A stretch of DNA of 64,000 nt from Peromyscus leucopus (GCF_004664715.2 NC_051072.1:43941642-44005641), one strand, 5' to 3'; shown: positions 45,460-58,378, numbered from the stretch's first letter. The notes: generated by a model from the sequence alone, not told the origin. A program made the numbers and translations.

Positions 45460-48150
45460 TCATTAGGGTTTCCTCGTCAGTTGGAAGTGTTAGAACACCT
45501 AGCTCAGGCTGGGTTCTGTACTCCTGGAAAGGGACTTTACAGCCCCTCACTGCAGGCTAGATGAGCTTCAAATCAAGAGTTGTGCAGCCATCCCCTGGGT
45601 CTAATCCCTTGCCCCCTTCTTTCATGGACTTGCGCCCCAATCCTTTCCTGATCCTTCAGTGCCTTTTTCCTCCTGGTCACTCAGGAGATCAGAAACCTAA
45701 GTCCTCGTTGAAGATCCCTTCAACTCCGGGTCAAATCCTAAGGTCACCCACAACAGCAAAGCCAGAATTGTGGAAAGCTGGGCCAAGTGTTTCTCAAAAC
45801 CTGGGCCGTTCTTATCAGCAGATCCATCCCAGGAGAGGCACTGTGGTGCCTAAGCCAAATGCAGTGCTGGATATTAGGTAACCAAGGCCATAAGCCAGAG
45901 GTGCTGCCTGGCTGGTGCAGAATCACAGGGGGGCTTTAGCTGGCGGGGGAGGTGGGGAGAAGCAGGTGGCTGGCACCCAAACCGGGGACCCCATTCTCAA
46001 AAGGTTCTTGGGCCATCCTGATGACCCCGGGCTGGAAACCGTGCTGAGAATAGCCCCCAGTTTGTTCCTCCTGGACCTGGACTGTCCTTCCCGAACCACA
46101 TAAAATTTGCCAGTTATCCTGTTATTTTGATAACAGTCACCATGTGCTTCCAACAGATCACAGAGCATCCAGCCGCTGATTATGGCTTCTGTACCCCTCC
46201 GTCCCACCCCTCACCCCGTCAGCCCAGGAGAGAACAAGGACATCAAATTGGAGCCAAAGTAATACAATCAAGAGAGAACACGGGGCCTGTCGAATCAGCA
46301 GCAGCTTGTTTGGAACAATGGATAAGAGTTCAAAAGATTTAAAGGCCGGAGACTCAACACCACCGATCAAAACGCAGATAAAAAGGACTGCTCTCTGCCA
46401 AGGCAATCTGACACGCCAGAGCACTTACTGTGCTCCTAACCCGGGGACCTTTGTTTTATAAGAGAAAGGGAAAGGGAAAGAAAATAGAAGATTGTGGGGA
46501 AAGCCTTGATGTGGTTGAAATAAACGAGCAGGGGGCCTGTGGCAGGGGGCCATATTGTCGAGAGATGCCTGTTCTGCCTTGTGGACCTAAACACCCCCAG
46601 GGTGCAGGGTGCAGGTCATGTCCTACACCTTGACCACTCCGGGGCCGTGGAAGGGCGTTCTACTTAACTAACCAACTAGACAGCACAGATGGGCACCTGG
46701 AGACTGAGAGGCCCCGGAGCAAGCGAGGACCCCTTCAGGACTGACCCTGGAGGCCGACATAGTGTCGCAGTCGGAAATCACTGAAGGCAGCTCCCTCGCT
46801 CCGATCTGCTGCTCCGTGGTCTCTCCAGACCGAGCCCAGTGACTGCCCACTTCACATGCTGAAGTTGTTCTTCCTGTTTGCCCAACTGAAAACAAGGTCT
46901 AGCCTCACCCAGAATCCTTAAGTTTTACCAAAAACAAACAAACAAACAAAAAACAAACAAACCACTCCAAATATGAACATACCGTCTCTTTACTGACATT
47001 CAAACACCCTTCTGGAAGACACAGTCTATGTAGATTCCCTCTCTTTATGCAAGGATAGGCCAGTCTCAATCTACCAAGTCCATACTCTCCTTCATGTGGT
47101 CTTCATAGGTCCCGTGTTCCTCTCGGTCCCTGATTCCTCCTCTCAAGGCTGGTCGGGAAGGTGAGCCTCCAGCATGGCTTGGGACCCACGCTTGCGAGCC
47201 GAGAAAACGTCCCCAAAGCTACGGATTGCCGTGTTCTAACGAGATGAAATCGTTAAAATGATTTTAATGAAAAATAAAATGGCGAATGACGTGTGCCTAT
47301 GGTACAGATCTCATTAAAGCTCCCCTGCTGTAAAACCCTATACTTTAGAAGCGTGGCCTCTCCCTCCAAGTGGCTTCCAAGCGGTCCAGGATCTGATTTA
47401 CCCATTTTGGCTCTGGTACCCGAGTAGGCCTCCGCCAAACAACTGTCTCCCCACAGTGGTGATACCCATCTTTAAGAGCACAGCTAGCAGAAGCGACTGT
47501 AGCCGGTACGGAATGAACCCTCAGCTCGGAGGACTGCTTCCTGCTGTGCGCACACGTGCGTCCCAAGGCGTCCCGGGGAGGCCAGGCAGGGCCCAGAGGC
47601 TGATGGCTATCTATCTCTTCTGGGACTCCCTGGGATCTTACCCGTGCCCTACTTTTCAGAGGTCAGTCCCGACTTCTGATTAATCACCGCTTTCTGTCCT
47701 TCTTAGGGTGACGCCATCTCTGCCAGCCAGGGCTTTGATGGCTCCCCAAGACGGTCACACCCAGGCCCACAAGGCCACAGCCAAGTCTACCCACAGTGCC
47801 CCTGCTTGCTTCTGCTGACTAGTTAAATACAAAATTCCTTCCCATCATGATTGTAAAATTAGGACATGGGGCTTTTTAAAGGTGAAGTGTCAGGGCCCAG
47901 GAGGTACCTTAGTAGTAAGAGACTTGCCTGTGGGTGTAAATCCCTTTGTTTGGGCTGAGGTGTCTCAAACAAAATAGTTTCAAAGGGGGAACCTTACGTA
48001 ATCGTCCAAAGCCCTTTTCTACAGACAAACATCTGTTCATTTCGATGTATTCCTTTCCAGTCTTTTTTCTTTCCCTGGGCAACACATTTTTAGGTTTTTA
48101 ATATTGCTCAGCTACGGACCTTTTATGAGGTCTTGTTTGTTGTGTTTGTT
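45460..48150. other. Mostly unique, moderately GC-rich block
   Basis: Almost no recognisable repeats except an AAAC tract at 46928-46965. No coding exon can be supported. It may contain conserved regulatory DNA, which cannot be tested here. Confidence 0.5.
46928..46965. repeat. (AAAC)n simple repeat
   Basis: About eight AAAC units with one longer A run; no SINE body beside it. Confidence 0.9.
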
Positions 48151-48153
48151 TTT

Positions 48154-48155
<2 letters not shown>

Positions 48156-48184
<29 letters not shown>
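48156..48184. repeat. (A)29 homopolymer
   Basis: Long uninterrupted A run preceded by a GTTT-rich stretch. No source element recognised. Confidence 0.95.
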
Positions 48185-48995
48185 GGTGAATTTTTACAAA
48201 ATGTTGCTGTAAAGCTTTTAGAGTCGTCGTAATTGACACGCCATCAAGTATGAAATGTTCTTTCTACTGGGGAGCATCCCCTATCTTGATGTTTCCAATT
48301 GGTTGTAATTACTAAGTGCTGAGTAGAGAACCCTTTCAACACCACGCCGCTCCCCGCAGGCCTGTGTTCGATGGCCCATGGAGTACACACACCTGGTAGT
48401 CTGACACCCTGTAGGTGGTGGAGTTGCTGAAACTTGGAAAACATCTGCTCTTTTCCATGTTGCTGATGGAAGGGAAGCCGAGCAGGGCCAGGTTCTTTCA
48501 GGCAGCTTCTGCGTCTATGATCTAGGCCTAGTCCTGCCTGCATTAGGGGGGCAGAGCTTGCCACAAGGAGAGGAACCAGGGGAGAGGGGCCAGACGTGGT
48601 CTGAAGCGGACAGCGCTCTGAGAAAAAGAAATGACTGGTGGTTTGGGGGACATGGATAGCAAACACTCAATATCCCCTTAGTCACAAGCCCCCGGCGTTA
48701 TTCGTGGGTTTTGTACTTGTCTCTTTTATTAAAAGAACCGAAAAGTGTGGTCATAAGAGCTAGCCTAAGTGAGCGAGGAGTAACAGGACTCAGCGCATGC
48801 CTGCGCCCCTTGAAGTCCTTGTCCCGTGTTGTGAAACAGTGGGATTAAGTTTCCGCTAGATTCCAGGTCGTGAATCATTTGAAATGTCTCTCTGAGTCCC
48901 TGCCTGGGCTCCCGTCTCCTAAAAACTAACTTGACGGAAAGTGGTGGTAATAGAAGAGAACGGTGGGAGGAAGATAGGCTGGAGGATCAGTTCCG

Positions 48996-49038
<43 letters not shown>
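48996..49038. repeat. (C)43 homopolymer
   Basis: 43 uninterrupted C residues (G on the minus strand). It yields a spurious poly-glycine frame on the minus strand. Length may be affected by sequencing or assembly. Confidence 0.95.
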
Positions 49039-49042
<4 letters not shown>

Positions 49043-50661
49043 GCCTTTAGTCCTGAAGGACTTAGACGCCCTGTTGGTAGTTACCCTGGTTAGGAAAGGG
49101 CAAGCAGTCACGCTCATTGTGTTGGTGTCTAGCCATTGTGGCTGCTGCCTGTCTGGGAGTGTGACCAAAGCTTCAGCAGGAAGAACCTGACTTGGCCCGC
49201 GTTTGCCATGGGGGGACTCTCGACGAGAGACAATGTGTCACAAACTTTGTCTTCAGCTGAGTCAGTGTTCTCGGTACTAATCTGTGAGGAAGGCTAGCTG
49301 ACCAACGGCGCACACTCTCTGTCTAGATTTATAAAGGCGTTGGTAAGTTATTGTCGATGGCGCCATCAGTTCCTTGGGCCATTGGAGATGGACCAGAGTA
49401 ACAATGATGTCAGGGTCCTAAGGAAGAAGACAAAACCATGGTGATTTTCCCTTCCCAGTCCCAGAGTTGGTGAGTAGCAGCGCCTCTCTCGCTGGAACAG
49501 TGCCCTCCCTGGCAGTGAAGCCATCACGCTCTTAGTTGACTTGACTGTCATCTGTGACCTCCACCTCGCTGAAAAGCCATAGTGCCGGAAAGCAGAGACC
49601 CAGTCTTTTGATGCCTGTCAACAACACCTCTACCCAGACCTCCAGACCCACTCCCTTCTTTTAGTGGGATCCTCACTGTTCCCATTTCTGAAGGATGGTT
49701 TCCTCCTTGCCATCCAGCTCACACAAGATTGGAGGAAAGCCAGCTCCATTCTCATCATAGCCAGTGAGGTCAGCTTCTCCCGGCCTGGGCTCTCCGCACC
49801 CTTCCCCCAGTCACAACATTCTCGGAGACACTTTTTGACCCTGCTGTGTTGTCCTGTTAAAGGTCACCGGGTTTTGGAATTCTTTCCACTCTCCTCTCAG
49901 TTATTTGTGATGGCTTCTTAGAAACTTAAAAATAACATTTATTTCCTCAGTGGTTTTGTATATTTCCATTTGGCAAACTCTATTTTGTTCCATGTGTTTC
50001 TAAGGGAACAGAAACAAAAATGGTTTCTGTCCCACTCCCTACACTGGCCTGCTTGTTATCAGGACCGGAAATGCCCTCCATCCAAAGCGGGTACACCCAA
50101 CCACAAACTGAGCCTCAACTCAGAAGCTCACAATGCAGAAGGGACAATGGGCATTGTCTGGTTGTTGGAGTGTCTACTGTGATGCATGTGCCGATTTTAA
50201 TCAGAACTTTTTTTTTTTAATAGATTCATGCCACTTTGTCTGGATATAATTACAGTGTAAACGTGGTTTGCGTTATAACTCTTACCGCAACAACGGAGTC
50301 CTGTTATTAAAACGAAAGTGAGGACAGGCTGGGAAGTCGAGATGAAGGGCAGAAGTTACTGGGAGGGACCCGTGGAAGGCTGCTGGAGTGCAGGAAACCT
50401 TCTATTTGAAGAACTGGCTGGTAGTTTTCATTCCGTCACAATTCATTGGGTTTATTTATAGTCATATTTTTCTATATATTTGTCCGACTTTAGTAAGTGT
50501 GATTTTGAAAAAGAGAAAGCGGGATTTGGTTGAGGTAGGCAGCTGAGGCTGTCCCGCCCTTCATTGGTAGCATAATTTTAGTGTCCACCTTGCGGTCGGT
50601 AAGCAAACACGGGGATCTGTTACAGAGAATATAAGTGTGGGACCATAAAACCTGGCTTGGT

Positions 50662-50724
<63 letters not shown>

Positions 50725-50801
50725 GGATAGGGATGATAGATAGATAGATGATAGATAGATAGATAGATGATAGATAGATAGATAGATAGATAGATAGGGA
50801 T

Positions 50802-50856
<55 letters not shown>

Positions 50857-50871
50857 GATAGATAGATAGAC
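50662..50871. repeat. (GATA)n array, about 210 bp
   Basis: GATA units with a few interruptions (gatggatagggatga at about 50720 and a similar ggatga unit near 50798). The repeated interruptions suggest internal duplication of the array. Confidence 0.97.
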
Positions 50872-51892
50872 AGGTAATTATTTTAACTCATATACTAACT
50901 ATAGATAATAATGGTTTCCATTACACCACTTCCATATGTGTATAAATATATTTTGATCATGTTCATCCCACAGCTCTCTTGTTCCCTTCCACACTGCTTC
51001 TCCCTTCTTCCCAGTCTTTTATTTTCACTTTTTAAAATATTTTCGTATTTCAGCTGCTTCTTCTCCTCTCTCCGTCTTCTTGTTCTGGTGACCCCCCCCC
51101 CATTGTGTTTTATTTGGGCTTCTTATTCTCTCCTGGATTAGCTGGATGAAGATCACTTACAGAAGTGTGGTCCCTGCCAGTAGTTATACCGCTGAAAAAA
51201 ATGCCCTTTTCTTCTCCCAGCGACCATTAAAAACTGCCTGTAGCTACTCAGGGAAGGACGAGATCTCCTGGGGAAATCAGTACCTGCCACTCATGGCATG
51301 GGGCTGGATAGCCAGTTCTTGTGTGGGTCCTTTGTCAGCAAACAGAAATGTTTTGAGACCAAGAATGCCAAAACATCGTCTCGTTCTAAAAACAGCCTTC
51401 CACCTCGCTCCATTCCACCTTCCAGCTCTTACATTCCTTTCTTCCTCCTCTTCTATGATGTTTCCAGAGTGTTCAGCCTTTATATGAGCTAATCGTTCTT
51501 GGTTTTGGCCAACACACCATACTAAGATGTGAACATTAGGGGAAACTGACCGAAGGTGTCTATGAGAACCGTCTTTGCAACTTTTACAGCTTTTGTGCAT
51601 GAGCCCTATTTTAAATGTAAAATTATATATTTTTTTTAAATGTCGTGTATCAAGGGAATTGGAAGTGACTTTATAGATAAAAAGAAATTTGAAAAGAGCC
51701 ATAAAGGAAGAAGGAGGTCATTAGAAAAGAAAACAGGAGGGCGGGTGCCAGGGAGGGAGGGACACAATACAAGGAACATGGCGTCTGTACAGGGACAGTG
51801 AAGAGCTCTCCGCAACTGCACAACTGAGTGATAAAGAGGTAATGTGGCATAATAACGGAAAAGCAGAGGCACCTCAGCGTAAAATAAAATTT

Positions 51893-51977
51893 TAAGGTTT
51901 TTTTCTTTATTTTGTGGTGCTGAGATCAAATCTTGAACATTAAATAAGTGCTTTACCCCCTGAGCTATAGCTCAGGC
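51893..51977 (-). repeat. Old ID/B4-type fragment, minus strand
   Basis: A T-rich leader and 'ggtgctgagatcaaatcttg', then 'ccccctgagctatagctcag' matching a reversed A box. Confidence 0.65.
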
Positions 51978-52194
51978 AAGTGTTAAAACATCTAGGAAGC
52001 ATGCACACAGTTTGGAGTTGCTGTTGAAATCCATTGCTTTATAATGCATGTTCACCTGAAAACAGACGGTCACTTGAAAACAGACAGAAAAAAAAAAGTA
52101 CAGTTAAATCAGCTCCTCCGCACACCATGTGCGCCTGCTGAGGAGAAGGAATTAAACGGAACCGTTAAGAAGCATCCCCCGAGTGGCCAGCACT

Positions 52195-52278
52195 CAGGGT
52201 CTGCTATCTCTTTTAATCACCCCAAGAGCCTTCTGGAGCAGCTGTTCTTATTTTATTTTACAGATAGAAAATCGAGAA
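52195..52278 (-). repeat. Possible MIR fragment
   Basis: 'tatctcttttaatcacccca' and 'ttattttattttacagatag' match the antisense MIR core. Confidence 0.5.
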
Positions 52279-52387
52279 CTTGTTTGCGTCCAACAAATAC
52301 AAAAGTCATAAATATAAGAAGTAGATGCAGCCACCTGAGATCTCGCTCGTTTCCAACAAACACAAAAGTCATAAATGTCTGAAGGAG
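52274..52387. repeat. Local direct duplication, 63-bp period
   Basis: Bases 52274-52324 and 52337-52387 align without gaps at about 40 of 51 positions. The core (52289-52313 against 52352-52376) differs at one base of 25. Confidence 0.85.
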
Positions 52388-54350
52388 GTGGTGCACTTTT
52401 TAGTGCCAGAATGTGCTCCAGCCGTTAAAATGGAAACAGCTTTACACTTACATTTTATTTAAATCTATCTTAACTGAAAAGAAACTCATCTGGGACTAAT
52501 TTAAGTTCTTCAAGACACAATGGCCTTGATAAAACCATTTATCAAGTGTATTTTATGGAATAATTCAGAGAAGTATGTTTGGCAAGGGGGTAATTATCTC
52601 AGAATCCTGAAGTCCAGTAAGTCTGTCCTGCATGGAGCAGTCATGGTATGGAAGGGGCTCTCTCCCTGGTCTGGAAAGTCGTCTTTCATGGAGAGAGAGA
52701 AAGCATCTCTCTATGCTACATCGCCTGTACACAGACATCCCAGCTCCTGGCTGTGGATACGTCTGCATTTACCTAAGAAAATGGAAAGGATTTAGCATTA
52801 CTATCTTGGGATTTTTAGATACATCATGACTTGCCTTCAGAAGAGTCAAATTACTCTGTAATTAAAAGTCACGTGGCTCAGCAGTCAGTAATGTCATTTT
52901 CTGTCCCCTAGTAACTACTTGGGGAGGACACAACGAGACATATTTTGAAGGTGTTTTTGTGGGATTTTTAGTGACTTCCTTAATCGGGCAGGAATGAGAA
53001 CTTCATCAACAGTCGATAATTGCCATTAGGAATTTGCCTTTTGTTGTTTTCTAAGATGTCCCTTCACCAAAATAAACCACAAAACCATTTCCACCTCTCA
53101 TTCGTGGAAGAGAATGAAATCCTTGAATGGAATTTTCGTTTAACTGAAGACACCCTGCTCTCTATAGCTGCAGTCTCGTGGGGTAGGCAGGCAGCCGGGC
53201 AACGGGAAGCATTTTGTTCTCGATCTTGCCACTCAGCATCACAGGGTGCGATGAAAACTGGAACCAATACGGAGATCGCAGAGGTGCCAGAACATTACAT
53301 TTAGAAGATGGAATTATTTGAGTCAATCTGGAATGTCTGGTTCTTTTGGTTTAGGCCTCATGGGTAGCATTGTGCTGAAAAAAAACAAGAGGAATTGGCG
53401 ACGAGGATTCCAGAAGAGAAAACATGATCGTGTACCTTTGGAGAGAGATGCGTATCTTCGTCTACTGTTAGCAGGAAGAGGCCAAATTCTTCCACCTTTT
53501 CATGATTCAAAATGAAAATTGTTCAGCTCAGTTCCAAACCTGAGTGGAATGTGGAACTGGGGGTGGGGGTGGGCGTGGAGAAGCTTCCTCTAGCCTTCGC
53601 TTTACGCTGGGTTTTATTTGAAATAAATGCCCTGCCATGACTCAATAGCCTCTAGAGCCACAGACGGATGAGGCTGTGGAAAGTTCATCCCTACCACTTC
53701 CTGTTACGTGATTTGACCGTTCTAGAGAAGGTCCCAGCAAAGGTTAGGTGCCCTGAGCACAACACTCAGATACTCTGAGGAGACGATGACTCTTCCAAAG
53801 AGCCACAGGGGTTGGCAGCCTCTCTGGACATCTCCGAAGACGTGCATCCTGGTGTCCAGCAATTGCCACTCCTTGGACTAATCCTGCTGACTCAGCAAAA
53901 CGCCTCCACCAGGGGACAGGTCTCACTCCTTGCCTGGCACCAGCACACAAAGAGCACTGGACATTCTGTCTTGTCACCAGCGATAGGTCATGGGTATCGC
54001 GACACGGTGGTAAAAGGTTTGGAGAAATTTAAAAGAAGAAAAGAATTGCAACAGTTGAAAAAAGGAATTTTCAACTGTCCTCCAACCTTGCTGGCTTGTC
54101 TGCAGTGGGAATCAATCTCTATGTGCGGTAGGGCCTTCTTCCTTTGAGAAGGTGGTCTCATGCCACCATGCTTGCCCTCCACCTGTCTTTCTGCCTGGCC
54201 TGTCTCACCTGGAAGTTGCTAATGGCTCCATCTGGACAATTCAAAGTGTTACCCAAGAGTCTGGGTCCTGTTTCCTTAAGTTTCACCTTCGGTATGAGGT
54301 ATGAGTTGGAGATTTGCTTCTGAACTCTTCCTCTTAGAAAGCACATGTAC

Positions 54351-54377
54351 ACACACCACACACACACACACACACAC
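54351..54377. repeat. Short (CA)n tract
   Basis: About 11-12 CA units with one interruption. Confidence 0.9.
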
Positions 54378-54688
54378 TTCTCCAGCCAGATCATTATGAA
54401 ACACAAGAAATATCTAACATTGACGCGATCATTTTGTCTGAGTCGTACTTGTTCAGCATGTCAGTCACTGCTTTGGGGGCTGCCACTCTCTCCTTCTACC
54501 AAGTTTCCAGGTAATGGTGCGACTGGGGCTGGTGCACAGCCCAAACTCAGAGCAGCAGGGATCTAACATACACTCTGCATTTACCTTTCTTCAGTTGTCC
54601 CCAAATAGCCTTTATACTTCTTGTTTTCCACTCCTCCGGATCCAGGCGGGAGCTGTGCATTGTGCAGAGCTGGCTGTGGCTGCGGACC

Positions 54689-54912
54689 AGTAGTTCTCAA
54701 CCAGCGGGTCGCGACCCCTTTGGAGCTGAATGAGCGTTTCACGGGGATCGCGTATCAGACACCCCGCATTTCAGATATTTACATTGTGATTCATAACGGT
54801 AGCAAAATTATAGTTATGAAGTAGCAATGAAAATAATGTTATGGTTGGGGGGTCACCACAACACGAGGAACATGTATGAAACTCCACAGCATTAGGAAGG
54901 TTGGGAACCACT
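54689..54912. mobile_element. URR1-like non-autonomous hAT DNA transposon
   Basis: The left end cagtagttctcaacc is the inverted counterpart of the right end ggttgggaaccactg. Inside are 'gggtcgcgacccctttggag', 'atttcagatatttacattgt', 'atagttatgaagtagcaatg' and 'aaataatgttatggttgggg', the order of the rodent URR1 family. No transposase frame, as expected for a MITE of about 220 bp. Confidence 0.85.
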
Positions 54913-55417
54913 GCTTTAGAACAGAGGGCACAGATTTTTCACTGGTTGCCCTCTTAGTTATAAAACGATCCGGAGATAGTGTTGAGATTTCTCCTTTCAA
55001 GATAACCCCTTCCAGCTCTTTTAAGTACTCAACCAGAACCTGCCTCCTAACCTTGAGAACAAAAGACAGAGAGGGCTTGCCATTGGGACGCACCAGTAAC
55101 CACTGTAAAGTGCCGAGAGAAACATGGTGGATAACTCTATTGTGAGAGCTTTTGTTTTATTTTCGTGCAAACTGCACATAGCACCAGGGATGCATGGGAC
55201 CCGGCGGCACTGCAGTGCAGAGCAGCCTGAGAGTTTTGCCGTTCTTTTCCCAGAACTCAAGACCTTCTCTTTTCCCAGCAGAGAGAGACAATGCAGTCTG
55301 GTGCCACGTAGAGATGTGGTAAAGCTTTTGATTTGCAGATTCAGAATTCAGGTCAATTTAATTCCGTCCTGCTTATGCTGGTTGGTTTTTGTTCCGTTTG
55401 TTTGTTTGTTTGTTTGT

Positions 55418-55690
55418 GTTGTCAAGTTGGCACTCACTACAGTCACACGGGAGGAGGAAGCCTCAACTGAGGAAATGCCTGTAGTTGGCCTGTGAACTGT
55501 CGATCAGGCATTTTAATTGTTGATGGATATGGGGAGGTCCATCCCACTATGGACTATGCCAGTCCTGGGCAGGTGGCCTTGAGAGGAGTAAGAAAGGTAG
55601 TCAAATGTGAGCCTGAGATCAAAGCCAGTAAGCAGCATTCCTCCATGGTCTCTGTTTCTGTTCCCCTGTCCTCTCCTGCCTTGCCCCCCC
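55418..55690 (+). repeat. Rodent LTR-like repeat, plus strand, truncated
   Basis: 'ttgtcaagttggcactcact', 'gaagcctcaactgaggaaat', 'atggatatggggaggtccat', 'agtaagcagcattcctccat'. This is the opposite orientation of the family at 30628-31017. It ends in a C run near 55686-55697. Confidence 0.7.
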
Positions 55691-57139
55691 CCCCCCGCCC
55701 GTGAGGATGGACTCTAACCTGTAGGCAGGCTAATTCTCTTAAGGGATTCAAACACTTTGGAAGAACCCCAGGTACCTGTAACTGTCCTCACCAATCTGTC
55801 CAGTGTAAGCTCCACATTCCCCTCTCTCGTCTCTCGCGGGAGTGTGCCTGCTCATTCATAGCTCAGACTCTACTGCCTCTGACCTAAGGCAAACACGGCC
55901 TGAAAGGAGGAATGATGTGTTAATGTTTCTGGCTCTCATCTAAAGGCTGGGGACTCAGGAAAGGTGATTTAACAAGCTGACTCAGAGCTTGTTGCCTGGC
56001 GTGCAGGTCATAGGGCTCTTTGGGGCAAGAGTAAACATCTCAAGGAAGAAGGCAGCAGGGAATGGTGGCCAAGAAGTCCCCCTTCAGCAAACTCACACTT
56101 TGTCCTAAGGCCACCACTGTGTGCTCCAAGGCAGCAGTGAAGTTTCCCCAAAGGAGGAAAAGAAATCTAAGATCAGAGGGTGTCCTCCCACCTTACATGA
56201 CATTCCCCAACAACATGCTTAGGGAAGTATTTAGTTTCTTTGTGAGCATTTCCTATGGAGGAATATGCCCATGTTTCCACCTAGCACCAACAGCTAGCAA
56301 TCTTCAAACGCTTTCAACCAGAGTACCTGGGCTTCACCTACATTCAACCCTTTAATTGCTTCAATGATCTACACGGATGAGGTAGGTCTACTGCGATGTC
56401 CACGTGACATATTAAGACACCGGCGCACTGAGAGAGTTAACAGCTAGCCCTAGCGCTCCAAGGCCAGTGACCCTAACCATTTCTCTAAACTGCTTCCTAC
56501 TGTTGCCTTGCAGGAGTTTAAATCTGAGACTATGGAGCACATAATCTGTATCTACTCACTCGTCTAGCATTTTTTTAAAATTTACAATGCTTTGCAATGT
56601 GCTTCTCTTTAAAATTTCTTGCCTTGGTTTTCGGCTTTTCCTGTGTTCTATGCTTTACTTGTGGTGGGATCAGCACAGACCTCCTGGGGAAGGACTTTTG
56701 CCAGAGAGGAAAGATAAAAGACTCCTTCTATAACTCACTCTGGGCAGGGAGCTTCCCATGGCTACAGGTGGGATATCTGAGCAGGGATTTTGAGCAGGAG
56801 GGGAGAGGAGGGAGACAGCTTGTTGGCCTTAAGTAGAGAGATTCACAGGGACCTATAGACAACACCAAAATGTTAGATAGATAATGCCCTTTGTGAAGAC
56901 GGTGAGTTAGCACCTCCAAAGGTCTCTTTGCCCTTTCTTCTCGCCACTGAATCCCTCCCCCACTGAGTCTCAACTCCCCCACTCAGGGAAAACACAGAAG
57001 TCATCCACAAATGCTTCCTAACTCTTGGGTGCCCTCTTTGCCTCTCTCTCCCCCTATCTCCTTCCCAACAGAGGAAAAGTTGTCTCTTTCATCCAGTGTT
57101 TTAAACCCCATTCTCTCTTTCCATCCTTCATCATTTTTT

Positions 57140-57305
57140 TTTAGTAACTTAACATTTATTTGTTTGTTTATTTACTTATTTGTGTATGCGTGGTTTCGGG
57201 TATACACATGCCACAAATTGAGTGTGGCCATTAGTGGCCAGCTTTCAGGACCATGCGGGTCCTGGGGCGTGAACTCAGGTTGGCGGTCTTAGTAGCCAGC
57301 CCCCT
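57140..57305 (-). repeat. B3-type SINE, minus strand, old
   Basis: A T-rich (ttta)n leader, then 'gaccatgcgggtcctggggc' and 'gtgaactcaggttggcggtc', the reversed B3 middle. The far end is lost. Confidence 0.65.
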
Positions 57306-57599
57306 CTCCCCCCTGACTCAGCTCCCCAGCCTCAATCTTCTCTCCTTACATCTCTGCTGGCTCCTCCCTCTCAGCACACATTCATGCGATAATCTCTCCA
57401 TCCAGAAGCTAAAAACTTCCCTCTATTCCTATTTTCTTTTATTCATTACACACTCAAGATGCCTCTTGGAAGCCCTGAAAATGGAAGTCAACTCATTCCT
57501 CTACTACCCAAAGTCTTGTAGTGGATCTTATCAAACTTCAGAAGAGATTTAAAACCTCCTCATTGGGGCAACAACATGGACCACAGGACCTGGACTTGG

Positions 57600-58020
57600 C
57601 CCCTTCTCTGGGGTCATCTCCACTCTCCTCTCGTTCCCTTCCCTGTGGCGCTCAATGCCCACACTTATTTCCCTCCTTGTACGTGTTTTTCTCTTTGATT
57701 AGACTGCCTTTCCTTGTCTCGAAACCTGTGTAGCCCGAGTTCTCAAATTTCACCCAAATGTCCCTCCAGAAAGAGATCGGATACTGCTGAAAATCGCTAT
57801 TCTAACCTTAAGCCTCGCCCTTTATCTCTCTCATTCTGATCTATTTTCCTTATGCTGTTTATCACTCCTGAGATCAGGTTTTCTATTGCTGTTTATTTAT
57901 TTCTGATTTATTCTATTAGCTTAAATGGATTATGAAGGCAGAGTCTTCTCTTATTCATAGCCATTTCCTTACTGTCTGGCACAAGGCAAGGACTGAATTA
58001 ATAATAATTTAATAAGGAAA
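57600..58020 (+). repeat. L2 3' region
   Basis: 'ttatgctgtttatcactcct', 'gaaggcagagtcttctctta', 'tactgtctggcacaaggcaa' and the terminal 'ggactgaattaataat' follow the L2 end order. Confidence 0.6.
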
Positions 58021-58375
58021 TGCATCCTGACAAACCCTAAATTGGTTTTTATCCTTTTTTACTGATACTGAGATTCATATTTCTCACTGTCTTTGACTGT
58101 GTGTCCCAAAGGACACTCGAATTCAGCATGCAGAAAGTTCAACTCTTTATTACTTCCACTGGCTTCCTGGTTGTCCTTTCCCAGTCGTTTCAAACTTAGG
58201 TGACATCATTCTCATTCACCCAGCACACAAGACACAGTGTCTGGGGATGCTTCCAAGCACCTTCCTCACCACCATCCCACCTGATCAACAACCTGCCATT
58301 TCCATGGATATTAACTTGGGTTCTTAGTGACAAACAATAACATGTATTCTAGGAGTGAGGAAGGGAGAGATGGAG

Positions 58376-58378
58376 GGA

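Noticed and set aside
48244..48666. 140-codon minus-strand open frame
   Set aside because: No recognisable domain; lies in repeat-poor non-coding DNA and lacks support from any neighbour.
48926..49168. Poly-glycine protein frame on the minus strand
   Set aside because: Produced entirely by the C43 tract.
50641..50880. CRISPR-like array
   Set aside because: A simple 4-bp GATA repeat with no spacers, in a vertebrate genome.
51277..51702. 141-codon minus-strand open frame
   Set aside because: No recognisable domain, no splice partners and no nearby gene structure.
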